The notes under the pieces are model-generated. The model was given only the letters and a program-made list of their open reading frames with translations. It searched no databases and was not told the origin of the DNA. The position numbers and the translations under genes are program-made. A stretch of 64,000 bases of DNA, from contig NC_045139.1 in NCBI RefSeq assembly GCF_008831285.2, forward strand, positions 29,119,206 to 29,183,205, written 5' to 3'. This document shows, one piece after another, positions 23,663 through 34,426 of the stretch. How positions within the stretch are numbered: position 1 is the first letter of the stretch; every line of letters begins with the position of its first letter. Source of the DNA: Nymphaea colorata (Eukaryota > Streptophyta > Magnoliopsida > Nymphaeales > Nymphaeaceae).

Positions 23663-25541
23663 ACAGGTTGCCCTTCGACTTCGAAACCAAGTAAGTACAT
23701 TCGGGCTTTGTTGGTATATGTGAAGTATACAAATGGACGCTACCTACATAGGCATGAATATCGTCTGTCTATCATGATATTCTTCTTATCATGGCTAATG
23801 AGTACGCAGTTACTAGATAATATTGAACAATTAGACATTCTGCATTAAGCATGCTCAAGTGGTATCAAATAGCAGTGCCATAGATATATACTTTGTCTAC
23901 AAATTAAGAGTTCAAAGTTATGTTAGCATGCCCCTTTCCCTTACAGATTGTAAATTTTGAGCACGCTTGAACCTGCTACTCTAATGAATGAAGCATGCTA
24001 GTTAGAAATTTGTCATAGAGTTCTGTTACCCTTTGCTCTATGGTTGTTTCTTTGTGCCCCCGTATCCCAAAGGGGACAGAGTCAGAGACGAACTCTGACC
24101 TAAGCATGTACAACGTCAAGTTTTTTTTTACCAGTCTATTGAAACCGTTTCGACCCTCATCGAGGGTCTGGCCAGGGAACAAATTTTACCTTTATCTCTT
24201 CGATGACGAGGTGATAGTTCAATGGGATCTTAGAGGTCGGATTGAATGCAGCAAAATGTGTTAGAGGTTGGATCAAAATCAGATTGGTACACTCCAAATT
24301 GACAAAATTTCAATCTAGATTTTGACCACTTGCTGCCCTAAAAACCTAAAAAAAAAAAAAAAAAAGGAAACGAGGAAAGATTACCTTCGTGTAGTTCTCT
24401 GCGTTTTTTGAATTTAAACCGACTCTCTGAACTTAATCAAAATCCTCTGCTGTTCTAGAAACATCCAGACGCGTTAGAACGCAGGCGATTCAAAACACTG
24501 TTACGAATACCCTTGTTCAGTCATCTTTTTCGTGGATACCCAAACCCACGACTCTCTTGCTTCTGTCACAGACGTCGACAGCAGGTTCCCAAGTTGGGGT
24601 TTTTCCCTCTGTCGCCTACACACCGACGGAGCAAGAAGAAAGTTGGCCCCTTTCTGGATGGTTCGTAAATCGAATCACCTCTGCCACGCGTTTTTCCTTT
24701 TCTGTCGCACGCTCCCTCTCGTTTCCCTGATGTCTGCCACTCCTTTCTCCTATCTACCTCTTCTGGTGACCAAAACTGTGGGACACGGGATGGAGTGCGC
24801 TGGTCAATTTATTCTTCCGACTGAGGAAAGTCCCCGGGCCACTTCTGCAGAAATTGCAGCCTTGGGAACAAGGTACTGCTGTGGGGTTCCGTCGCCCTCC
24901 CTGTCCAGGGACAGGCAGAGACGTGTGTAGAGCCTGCGTTTGTGACGGAAGAAATCCAGCGGAGCTCTCTGGAGAGGAAGGAGAAGCTCCTAAGAGGAGA
25001 GAGAAGGAAACCGGTGAAATGAAAAAATAACACATTCGAAGGGGTATTTATACTTAAACTTGAAAATTATGAAAACAGTCCATATCTTTCGTTAGTTTCT
25101 CTCACAAAGCTGTTATATTTTCTTAAAATTAAAGACGCAACACTTTTGCTGAAAACTTTTCAAAAAAGGCTCGCAAAAGTTATTTGCATCAAAAACCTGG
25201 AACTTTATAAGAAATTGCTTGTGGGGACCCTCAGAGTTATTATAAATTGCTATAAAGGGTTCCGAAAAATTTATTTAGCAATTTTAGCGGAAAACCTTGC
25301 TCTTATACGAAATTACGTATGGCACCCTCTAGCGTGTTAAACAGTGGAGAAAGAGGGTTCTAAAAATGAAAATAACTCTGAAAAGAGTTATGTACGTATT
25401 AAATTTAAACTATAATTCTCTTATTCTAAATATTACTTTAGAATATTGTTTGAGATTGATGTATATGCATATTTATTTTAAGACCTCTTGATGTGATATT
25501 TATTGTAAATTTTATTTCCCTTTGCTATTGTTGTTCTTAAC
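23663..25541 (+). other. Long untranslated leader of the intact copia element
   Basis: About 1.9 kb lies between the primer site and gag. It contains an A run (about 24350-24366) and a GC-richer stretch at 24530-24960 with a 132-codon open frame of no recognisable family. AT-rich DNA follows up to gag. Packaging signals would be expected here. The leader may also include captured foreign sequence. Confidence 0.6.
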
Positions 25542-28500
25542 TTGCCATGGGAAATTAATTTAGAAATGACATCAAGAGTCGGAGCTTCTAAATTAGCTAA
25601 GACTGAGAAACTGAATGGTACAAATTTCCATGCATGGAAGCGTAGAATAATGTTGGCCTTGACTTTAGAAAGACTCGTTTATCTGATCAACGAGCCTTTT
25701 CCAATTTTAGGAGACAAACACACAGATGAAGAGAAAAAGATATATGAGTCATTTTCTTCTGATGATCTAATGGCTAAAACTATTATGTTAGCCTTCATGG
25801 AAGATGATCAAATCAGAGTCTTTGAGGATTGTCCAACTGCCAATGATATGTTTGATACTATCGCTTCTAAATACAATACTATGACTGCGATGCACATACA
25901 GTTAATGCAAGAACAATACAATTCCTATAGGATGAAAGAGTCAGATAATGTAATGGACCATGTCAATAAGATGTTGGTCATGGCTAAAGATTTAGCCATG
26001 GTAGGCAATGTCATATCTGACAATATGCAGATCAGCACAATCCTGAACAGCCTACCTCCTTCTTGGGATATGGCAGTTACTGCTTTGAGTGTTCAATTTG
26101 ATACCCTTACGTTAGAAAAGATTCCTATACAGTTAGCTCTACAGCAACAACGACTGACCAAGAAAAATAGAACAGAGTTGATGACAGTCCAGGAAAAACC
26201 TACTGGTAGTCATGTGCCTATAAAATCAAAACAATTTAAAAATCGAAACGATGGCAAGTTCAAGAGCAATTATGCAGGTACTAAGAAATCTCAAGGAACT
26301 GTAGTGAAATGCTACAGATGCGGGAAGCCTGGACATATAAAGAAGAATTGCAGGACAAAATTCCCGAGTAAGAAAGACAACATTGGTCGAGGCAACTACA
26401 ACAGAAGGAAGCCTCAAGGAGACTCTGATAGAGAAGTCATTTGTGTCGTATCAGAATGTCTGTTTGCAGATGGAGATCTAACTGGATGGTGGGTCGATTC
26501 AGGAGCAACTCGTCACATTGCGAAGACGAAAGAAGGAGTGATCCACATGAAAAATCTGAGTCTGGGAACCCACAAAGTCTATATGGGAAACAATTCTTAT
26601 TGTGATGTCATGGGAATTGGGGCATATCGTTTAAATGTTGGGGGTACAAGTGTTGTACTTAACGAAGTTTTGTATGTCCCCTCCATGAGGAGGAATCTAG
26701 TGTCAGTTCCTGCACTAACAGGAAAAGTTTTTGAAGTACGTTTTATTCCAGGAAAAGTAACAGTGGGAAAACATGGAAGGCTCATGTTTAGTGAAAAATT
26801 TGTAAAAGAACATGGTATGTTCAAACTGAATGACATGAATGAAGCTTCAAGTTCTGCTTATTTCGATTGTGCAATGAGTGTGAATGTAAACTTATGGCAT
26901 GAAAGATTAAGCCATATAAGCATCAAAAAGATGCAGACTCTAGCACAACAAGGTTTAATACCTAACATAAATATAAATGATTTTGCGAAATGCGAATCAT
27001 GTGTATACGAAAAAATGACAAGGAAACCATTTCCGTCTGAAGTAATTCGGGCCACTGAATTATTAGAGATAATTCATACAGATATCTGTGGACCTTTTAG
27101 GATCCAAACTCATAGTGGCAAGTTATATTTCATAACTTTCATTGACGACTTCTCAAGATTTGGTTACATATACTTAATCAGATATAAATCTGAAGCACTT
27201 GAGAAATTCAAGGAATACAAATTTGAAGTTGAGAGACAACTTGGAAGGAATATCAAAATTATAAGGTCTGATCGAGGAGGAGAATACACTTCTAGTGAAT
27301 TCCTCAAATACTGCAAAGACCTTGGAATTAATAGGCAAAAGACAATGCATAGGACACCACAACAAAATGGTGTGGCTGAGAGGTGTAATAGAACCCTCTT
27401 GAACATGGTGAGATCCATGTTGGCAGGAGCACAATTACCAAAAGTTTTTTGGGGAGAAGCTGTGTTGACAGCTATGTATACAATAAACCGAGTGCCCTGC
27501 AAAGCAGTCCCAACCACTTCTTATGAAAGATGGACTGGTATAAAACCAGATCTGAGATATTTAAGGAGATGGGGATCTGTAGCACACGTGAAAATTCTAG
27601 ATCCAAAATTGGATAAACTAGATAATAGATCAGTGAGATGTATATTTATTGGATACCCAAAAGGATCCAAGGGCTACAGATTATATCATTCATCTATGGG
27701 ACTTATAGAAAGCAGAGATGTAGAGTTCATAGAAGAACTCAATAATAAAGATTATGATCCAGTGGAATATCGAAATGATACACTGGATGATCTGATTTAT
27801 TCAGATGAACAGTCTGGTAATGAACCGACTGGAGGTCAGTCAGGAAATGAACCGACTGGAGTTCAGTTTGGCAATGAACCAACTGAACAAGAATCGTCTG
27901 AGGAACAGTCAGGAAATGAACCGACTGAAGATCAGTTAGGCAATGAACCAATTGATATGAATACTTCATCATCTCAGACGTTATCAGGTCATAAAAGGCC
28001 TAGAGCTCCTCCTTCATATTTAAATGATTATTATGTATATTTGGCAGAGGAGCTATGCTACCTAGCAGACATTGACGAAATGTCTGACAATCTGACATAT
28101 GATGAAGCGGTAAGCTCACATGAATCGCCAGATTGGGTGAATGCTATGGATGAAGAAATTGAATCCATAGAAAAGAATAAAGTCTGGGAATTAGTAGATC
28201 TTCCTAATGACAGAAAACTCATTGGATGTAAATGGGTACTAAGGAAGAAATATAAAGCAGACGGATCAGTCGAAAAATTCAAAGCCAGACTGGTAGCGAA
28301 AGGTTTTTCCCAAAATGAAGGAATTGATTACTCAGAGACCTATTCACCGGTTGCAAAGTTCGCATCAATCAGAATAATTTTGGCTATCGCGGCATTCTAT
28401 GACCTGGATATTTGTCAGATGGATGTGAAGACTGCTTTTCTGAACGGTGAATTGAAAGAAACTATATATATAACTCAACCACAAGGATATGTCATCAAAG

Positions 28501-29639
28501 AAAAAGAAGACAAAGTATACAAGTTGAATAAATCGTTATATGGACTGAAACAGTCTCCAAGACAGTGGTATTTTACTTTTTACAAAGCAATTACAAAACT
28601 TGGGTTTGTAGCAAACCAACTAGACCACTGTGTATACGTTTGGAAAAGTGGGAGTCTTTTCTGTATTCTATCATTATATGCTGATGACATATTATTAACA
28701 GGAAATGATAACGATATGATATACAAAACGAAGACTTTGCTAAATAAAAACTTCGAAATGAAGGACTTGGGTGAAGCATCCTATATATTAGGAATAAAAA
28801 TCACTCGAGATAGAAACTCAAGAATCCTGAGTTTAAGCCAGGAACGGTATATTGATTATATCTTGAAGAAATTTCGTATGTTAGACTGCAAACCAATTGG
28901 GACTCCTATAGCTAAAGGAGCAAACTTAAGCAGGAGTGATTGTTCCAATGAAGGACAACAAAAATTAAATGTTCCATATGCACAAGCAGTTGGTAATCTG
29001 ATGTATTTAATGCTTTGTATCAGACCGAACATAAGTTTTCCTATCGGTCTGGTAAGTCGTTATCAAAGTAATCCTGGATGGCCTCATTGGCAAACAGTCA
29101 AAAGAATTTTTCGGTATATCAAAGGAACAAAAGGACTGAAATTGTCTTATCAAGCAGATGTGCTAACTTTAGTTGGCTATTTTGATGCAGATTTTGCAGG
29201 CTGTAAAGATGATAGTAAATCCACTTTAGGGTATGTTTTTCTCTTTGGAGGTGGGGCGATAGCTTGGTCCTGTAAGAAACAGGGATGTGTTGCTCAGCAC
29301 ACACAAGAAGCAGAGTATGTAGCATGCAATATTGCAACTACTTTTGCTGTCTGGATAAATCGGTTCTTGAAAGACTTGAAATTAGATCTTGCTCATGAAC
29401 CGGTCCAACTGTACTGTGATAATCAGGCAGCAATATCTCTGATGAAAAATGGAGTTGTTAGCTCAAAGAGTAAACATATAATGGTGAAATACCATTATGT
29501 TCATGAAATGATCGAGAAAAATAAAATCTCGGTTGATTACTTGCCTACCAATGATATGGTGGCTGATCCCTTAACTAAGGGGATATCTGAAGATTTGTTT
29601 TCAAAACATGTAGCCCATATGGGGCTAAGATATATTTGA
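25542..29639 (+). CDS. Ty1-copia gag-pol polyprotein (1365 codons), uninterrupted
   Basis: One open frame from gag through RNase H. A more typical start is the next Met at 25566 (MTSRVGASK). Visible domains: gag with a CCHC zinc knuckle near residue 257 (CYRCGKPGHIKKNC); aspartic protease near residue 318 (WVDSGAT); integrase with an HHCC region near residue 450-480 and the catalytic Asp/Asp/Glu core from about residue 512 (HTDICGPF, SDRGGEY, then AER); reverse transcriptase with YADDILL near residue 1046; RNase H near residue 1292 (YCDNQAA). Between integrase and reverse transcriptase lie several imperfect repeats of SGNEPT. I see no stop, frameshift or lost catalytic residue, so the element could be autonomous. 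Confidence 0.95.
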   Translation: MPWEINLEMTSRVGASKLAKTEKLNGTNFHAWKRRIMLALTLERLVYLINEPFPILGDKHTDEEKKIYESFSSDDLMAKTIMLAFMEDDQIRVFEDCPTANDMFDTIASKYNTMTAMHIQLMQEQYNSYRMKESDNVMDHVNKMLVMAKDLAMVGNVISDNMQISTILNSLPPSWDMAVTALSVQFDTLTLEKIPIQLALQQQRLTKKNRTELMTVQEKPTGSHVPIKSKQFKNRNDGKFKSNYAGTKKSQGTVVKCYRCGKPGHIKKNCRTKFPSKKDNIGRGNYNRRKPQGDSDREVICVVSECLFADGDLTGWWVDSGATRHIAKTKEGVIHMKNLSLGTHKVYMGNNSYCDVMGIGAYRLNVGGTSVVLNEVLYVPSMRRNLVSVPALTGKVFEVRFIPGKVTVGKHGRLMFSEKFVKEHGMFKLNDMNEASSSAYFDCAMSVNVNLWHERLSHISIKKMQTLAQQGLIPNININDFAKCESCVYEKMTRKPFPSEVIRATELLEIIHTDICGPFRIQTHSGKLYFITFIDDFSRFGYIYLIRYKSEALEKFKEYKFEVERQLGRNIKIIRSDRGGEYTSSEFLKYCKDLGINRQKTMHRTPQQNGVAERCNRTLLNMVRSMLAGAQLPKVFWGEAVLTAMYTINRVPCKAVPTTSYERWTGIKPDLRYLRRWGSVAHVKILDPKLDKLDNRSVRCIFIGYPKGSKGYRLYHSSMGLIESRDVEFIEELNNKDYDPVEYRNDTLDDLIYSDEQSGNEPTGGQSGNEPTGVQFGNEPTEQESSEEQSGNEPTEDQLGNEPIDMNTSSSQTLSGHKRPRAPPSYLNDYYVYLAEELCYLADIDEMSDNLTYDEAVSSHESPDWVNAMDEEIESIEKNKVWELVDLPNDRKLIGCKWVLRKKYKADGSVEKFKARLVAKGFSQNEGIDYSETYSPVAKFASIRIILAIAAFYDLDICQMDVKTAFLNGELKETIYITQPQGYVIKEKEDKVYKLNKSLYGLKQSPRQWYFTFYKAITKLGFVANQLDHCVYVWKSGSLFCILSLYADDILLTGNDNDMIYKTKTLLNKNFEMKDLGEASYILGIKITRDRNSRILSLSQERYIDYILKKFRMLDCKPIGTPIAKGANLSRSDCSNEGQQKLNVPYAQAVGNLMYLMLCIRPNISFPIGLVSRYQSNPGWPHWQTVKRIFRYIKGTKGLKLSYQADVLTLVGYFDADFAGCKDDSKSTLGYVFLFGGGAIAWSCKKQGCVAQHTQEAEYVACNIATTFAVWINRFLKDLKLDLAHEPVQLYCDNQAAISLMKNGVVSSKSKHIMVKYHYVHEMIEKNKISVDYLPTNDMVADPLTKGISEDLFSKHVAHMGLRYI

Positions 29640-29792
29640 AGGTTGCGAAGGAAAAACCATTGAATGGAAAACCTCGCTGTAAACCTTGAAAAGGTTTGGA
29701 TTACGTTGGATAAGCCAATTAAGGAAAACCACGTAACAAACTGAGCAAAGAAAACCCACATATAGTGGAAGAAAACTGGCGGTCTCATGGCC

Positions 29793-29802
29793 AAGTGGGA
29801 GA
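29793..29802 (+). promoter_or_regulatory. Polypurine tract of the intact copia element
   Basis: AAGTGGGAGA lies directly before the 3' LTR and is the expected plus-strand primer. The same bases also stand before the 5' LTR (23310-23319), where a polypurine tract is not expected. That points to a recombined left junction. Confidence 0.8.
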
Positions 29803-30086
29803 TGTTGGATAGTGGCCATTGAGCCCTATCCGAACCTAAAATATCTCCCAAGTAACCGCAGCTAGGGTTTGGGGAAAACCTAAGGGGCTAGGCATTAAAT
29901 ACCTAGCTATAACTCTCGAGAGGTTTTAATCCGTGATAATCCCTTTGGAAGAAAACCCCAAAACTGACTTTGTTATCTTCCTCTTCCTTGTCCTTTTGCT
30001 CTTGTCTGCTGTTCTTCACAGGGGATGCTGGAGATTTGCTGCATCCACAAAAGGGACTCTTCTGCTGTAACGCAAAACGTCCAACA
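29803..30086 (+). repeat. 3' LTR of the intact copia element (284 bp)
   Basis: TGTTGG to CCAACA. It matches the 5' LTR except for a few substitutions and the 47-base segment it lacks. Confidence 0.93.
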
Positions 30087-30439
30087 GTCAGCAGAACCAG
30101 AGTTTTGGATTGAAAAATAGTCAATAAAAACAATAGTTCCTGAAAACTCGGTGATGAATAAAGATTGACGCAGCTTGGGGGCAATGACGCTGCCATGATT
30201 CGACCTCCTTCTCCATCCTATGAAAAGTTGTTCCACTCCTTCAAAGTTTTGATACTCACTCCCCTCAAAAGTCCCACGCCTCCTCTTATGGCTATGGTGA
30301 ATCCATCAACCTAACCATAGTCATGGTTGCGGGCACGGTCGCGGTCGCAACTGCAATAATAATAGAGGATGCAATTACAATCAGTTTCAAATCAACGATT
30401 CCTACTTTCCCAAATCTGATGATAAGAAAAACAAAAGTG
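30087..30439 (+). repeat. 353-bp direct repeat flanking the intact copia element, right copy
   Basis: Pairs with 22962-23314. Here the sequence continues without a break into the rest of the decayed copia element, so this copy is the original context and the left one is derived. Confidence 0.88.
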
Positions 30440-33400
30440 TTGTTGTTTGTCAAATATGCGGAAAAAAATATCATTCCGCTATTAAGTGTTTTGAACGTTT
30501 CAATCATGGTTATCAAGCAGAAGACGCTCAACAAGCCATGACCGCTCTATCTCTTGATGATGGAAACAACGCTGAATGGTTAGCCGACTCGGGAGCCTCC
30601 AGCCACATGACTGGCGATGCGGGTAAGATTTCTAACAAGTCTATTTATCATGGTTCTGATCGTGTGATTATTGGAAATGGTAAATCTCTGCCCATAACTC
30701 ATACTGGTCAAGGAAATTTGGTCGGTCATGGTTCTTATATTCCTCTCTCTAAAGTGTTATACGTTCCTCAATTGAAGAAAAATTTGTTGTTCGTAAATCA
30801 AATAATTACAGATTTACCTTATACCTTTGAGTTTTCCTCTTCATCTTGCTGCTTGAAGGACAGGAGAACGGGCAAGACAGTGGCGCAAGGCAGTAAGAAA
30901 GATGGAGTTTATGTCATTGGATATTCTAATGGCACCGTTAAAGATTCTAGTCATTTCCATGAAGCTTTCTTTTCATCCAAATTTAGGCGTGTTTCTGCTT
31001 ATTTTTGGCACTCCAGGCTTGGTCATCCGCATTTTGGCGTCATCAAGTACCTTGATCAAAATAATTTAATTGACGTCAATTCTTCAATTCCTCAATCTAC
31101 CATCTGTCACAGTTGTCAGTTAGGAAAACCGTGTAAACTTCCGTTTCTTGAAAGAGATAATAGTGCTATGGAAGTTTTTGGAAAAATTCATTCTGACTTA
31201 TGGGGACTGGCACATGTTGCATCGCATCTTGGGTATCGCTATTATGTTATTTTCATTGACGAGTGGTCATGATTTACATGGTTGTATCCATTAAAATGAA
31301 AGTCTGAATTTTTTGATTGTTTTGATCACTTTCGTACATTTGTCGAAACTCAGTTCAATACAAGAATAAAAAATTTTCAATCAGATATGGAAGGAGAATA
31401 CACTAGTTCAAAATTTACTCAACTTTTGGGCAGTCTTGGCATCAAACAGCAATTTTCTTGTGCTCATACGAAACAACAAAACGGCATGACCGAAAGAAAA
31501 CATCGAAATATTACTGAGTTAGGCTTGACTATGCTTTTTCATTCTGGAGTTCCTAAACGTTTTTGGTTCGAAGCATTTAGCAGTGCAGTTTTTCTCATAA
31601 ATCGTCTGCCTTCATCCTCCTTGAATATGGATTTGCCATACCTGAAATTTTTTGGTCGGCAACCTAAGTATGATTTCCTGTGCATTTTTTGTTGTCGTTG
31701 CTTTCCATACTTAAGGGATTATGCAAAGGATAAACTTGAGCCCAGATCCCTTCTGTGTATCTTTCTTGGCTATAGTATACATCATAAAGGATATCGGTGC
31801 ATGTATCCGGGGACAGGGAAGATTTTCGTTTTTCGTCATGTCTGCTTTGATGAATAGTATTTTCCTTATAAGAATCCTGCAAAATTATATGATGGACGTG
31901 GACTAACTCCTGATTTAATTTCTTTTGATGAATGGACTGAGTTGCATGGTTCACACAGTCAGAAATCAGTGGAACATTCCCCATCCACCGTAGTTGATGA
32001 TCAGCCTACTATTCATGAACAAAATGCTGGTCACTCTCAAGACATTCTCATACAGTCTTGTGCGTCTTGTGCTGGAACGCCTCTTGACACTGCCCAAGAT
32101 CCGGTTTCCTTGTTTTCAGAATTTTCCCTTATCGCTGTGATGGTTGCAACAACATTGTTGCCATCTTTATTGCTAACCAAAAGATTAGGACGTTGGCTGT
32201 TATGTAACTGATCTTCTCTACAGTCTGTGGTGATCTCTTTTCCATAGCAGCAGTCAATCATATAAGTTCAGATAGATCTACTCATGTGGATCAACATGAA
32301 GACGTCAATAATGTGCCACTGGAGACAAACCACCTTGCATGCCCTGAAGCAAATATTTCAACTCAGACTTCTACGGATTCTATCGCTAGTCCTGTGAGAA
32401 CCATGACCACCAGATCAATGGTGGGGACATATAAGCCTAATCCAAGGTATGCTAATCTTCATATCTTATATGAGAACATTCCCAAAGAACCCACTAATGT
32501 CAATCAAGTTTTGCATCACGCTGGATGGAAGAAAGCTATGGACGATGAGATGATGGCTCTCATTGAAAATAGAACTTGGGTTTTAGTTCCTTATGACCAC
32601 ACGATGAACTTGGTAGGATCCAAATGGGTGTTTAAAACCAAGTTAAAATCCGACGGGACCCTAGACAAACTGAAGGCCAGACTTGTTGCTTGGGGATTCT
32701 CTCAAAAGGAGGGTATAGATTTTCATGAGACTTTTTCTCCGGTTGTGCGACAAACCACGGTTCGAATGGTTATCACCGTTGCTCTTGTTAAAGGATGGGC
32801 TCTTAGACAGCTGGATATTAAAAATGCTTTCTTGCATGGGATGATTCGTGAAGACGTGTACATGCGGCAACCCCCTGGATACATAGATGAATCCAAACCT
32901 GATCATGTCTGCAAATTACAGCAAGCTTTATATGGTTTGAAGCAAGCGTCACGAGCATGGTATGCCAGGTTAAGTACTTTTCTCCTTGATTATGGGTTTT
33001 CTATCAGTTTTGCCGATCCCTCCATGTTCACCTTGAATCAAGGACCTGTTACTCTCATACTTTTAATATATGTTGATGATATGATTCTAATGGGGAGCTG
33101 CGCTTTAGCCTTGCAAAAATTCTTTGATATTTTCTGCAGTGAGTTTCCTGTTTAGGTTCTTGGTCGCCTAACTTATTTTTTAGGCGTTGAAGTTGCCTGA
33201 ACAAATCAGGGCCTCATACTTTGTCAAACAAAGTATGCAAAAGATATTTTGAAAAAGTCTAAGATGGAAGACTCTAAGCCTTGTAACACTCCCATGAGTA
33301 CAAAAATACATAAACTACAAGCAGAAGATAAAGCTTTTGATGATGTTACCTTCTACAGGCAAGTTGTTGGTTCACTTTAGTATCTTTGTCTTACTCGTCC

Positions 33401-34027
33401 GGACATCTCGTTGGCCGTCAATTACATCAGCCAGTTTATGCAAGCCCTGTTACACTCTCACTTTCAAATGGTTAAACGTATTTTGTGTTATGTGAAAGGA
33501 ACTCTACATTTTGGGCTTCAAATTTTGAAGCAATGTACCTTGGATATATATGCCTTTTCAGATTCTGATTGGGCAGGTTGCTCCCATACCAGACGCTCAA
33601 CCACCGGTTTCTGTATATACCTTGGTGCTAATTGCATTACTTGGAGTGCCAAGAAACAAAATACTGTTTCTCGATCCAGTGCTGAGGCTGAGTACCGAGC
33701 CATGGCGTCAACGGCAGTGGAGCTTACTTGGGTTCAGTTCCTAATGAAAGATATAGGGATTCGAATAGATAAGGTTCTCGTGCTATATTGTGATAATAAA
33801 AGTTCCCTCTTTATGGCAGCAAACCCTGTAGCTCATGGAAGAAGCAAGCACATTCAAATTGATTTTCACTATGTTCGAGAACGTGTTGCTCAAAAACAGC
33901 TTGCAACAAAATTTATCTGTTCCAAAAATCAGATTGCGGACGTCTTTACCAAAAGTCTAGCCAAGCAAGTCTTCAACAGTTTACGGAACAAACTCGGCCT
34001 TGTTTCGCGGCCTAGTTTGAAGGGGAG
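30190..34027 (+). pseudogene. Decayed copia gag-pol
   Basis: The order of remnants is a gag tail with a CCHC knuckle (CQICGKKYHSAIKC), protease (ADSGASSHM), integrase, an inverted LTR insertion at 32093-32246, reverse transcriptase (YVDDMILMG) and RNase H (YCDNKSS). The frame is broken by several in-frame stops, among them stops near 31270 and 31299, the TAG at 33153-33155 and further stops up to about 33380, and by a gag frameshift near 30300-30320. Many of the stops look like CGA to TGA or CAG to TAG changes. Open pieces are 30538-31272, 31387-31857, 32286-33155 and 33411-34256. It cannot encode a working polyprotein. Confidence 0.9.
32093..32246 (-). repeat. Inverted fragment of the element's own LTR inside its pol region
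   Basis: About 154 bases are the reverse complement of the 3' LTR segment 34038-34192, with few differences. They sit between the integrase and reverse transcriptase remnants. The fragment runs from near the LTR start to about LTR position 165. Together with the 3' LTR it forms a widely spaced inverted repeat. Confidence 0.88.
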
Positions 34028-34426
34028 TGTTAGCAATTATGGAAAGGATATCACCACAGACTGTAGAGAAGATCAGTTACATAACAGCCAACGTCCTAAT
34101 CTTTTGGTTAGCAATAAAGATGGCAACGATGTTGTTGCAACCATCACAGCGATAAGGGAAAATTCTGAAAACAAGGAAACCAGATCTTGGCAGGACAAGG
34201 AAGAAATCTTTCGTAACAAAGGCAGTAGCAAATTGCATTATAGCGTAGATCCTTAGTACGCTATATATACCCTTCACGCCATCTGTACTAAATTAACAAA
34301 GAATTTCTTGGCGTGTTTTCTCACCGTGGACGTAGGCTTTCTTAAGCTGAACCACGTTATATTTTGTGTTTGCTTTGCTCCTACGCTGTTTTTCTATAGA
34401 CGCCTCTAGTAAAAGCCCCAGCAACA
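34028..34426 (+). repeat. 3' LTR of the decayed copia element (399 bp)
   Basis: Starts TGTTAGCAAT after a polypurine tract (TTTGAAGGGGAG) and ends CCCCAGCAACA. A CTATATATAC TATA-like box lies at about 34260-34269. Host duplicated DNA resumes at 34427. Confidence 0.88.

Larger units (their letters stand above)
23320..30086 (+). mobile_element. Ty1-copia LTR retrotransposon, structurally complete
   Basis: Two LTRs in direct orientation (23320-23650 and 29803-30086), both starting TGTTGG and ending CCAACA, enclose a primer-binding site, a long leader, one open gag-pol frame and a polypurine tract. The domain order protease, integrase, reverse transcriptase, RNase H places it in Ty1-copia. The LTRs differ by about three substitutions plus a 47-base indel, which suggests a young insertion. 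The flanking five bases (GGAGA on the left, GTCAG on the right) do not match, so there is no target-site duplication and the left junction has been rearranged. Confidence 0.93.
30190..34426 (+). mobile_element. Decayed Ty1-copia element, 5' truncated, 3' LTR kept
   Basis: Begins inside gag just after a flank ending GCAATGACG and ends with a complete 3' LTR. There is no 5' LTR, primer site or gag N-terminus. It is a different copia lineage from the intact element: the LTR ends differ (TGTTAG to CAACA) and the pol sequences differ throughout. The undisturbed site at 37889/37890 in the neighbouring duplicate shows where it landed. Confidence 0.9.

Noticed and set aside
30323-30541. Apparent small plus-strand gene in the repeat right of the copia element
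   Set aside because: It is an out-of-frame reading of the decayed gag; the zinc knuckle is in a different frame.
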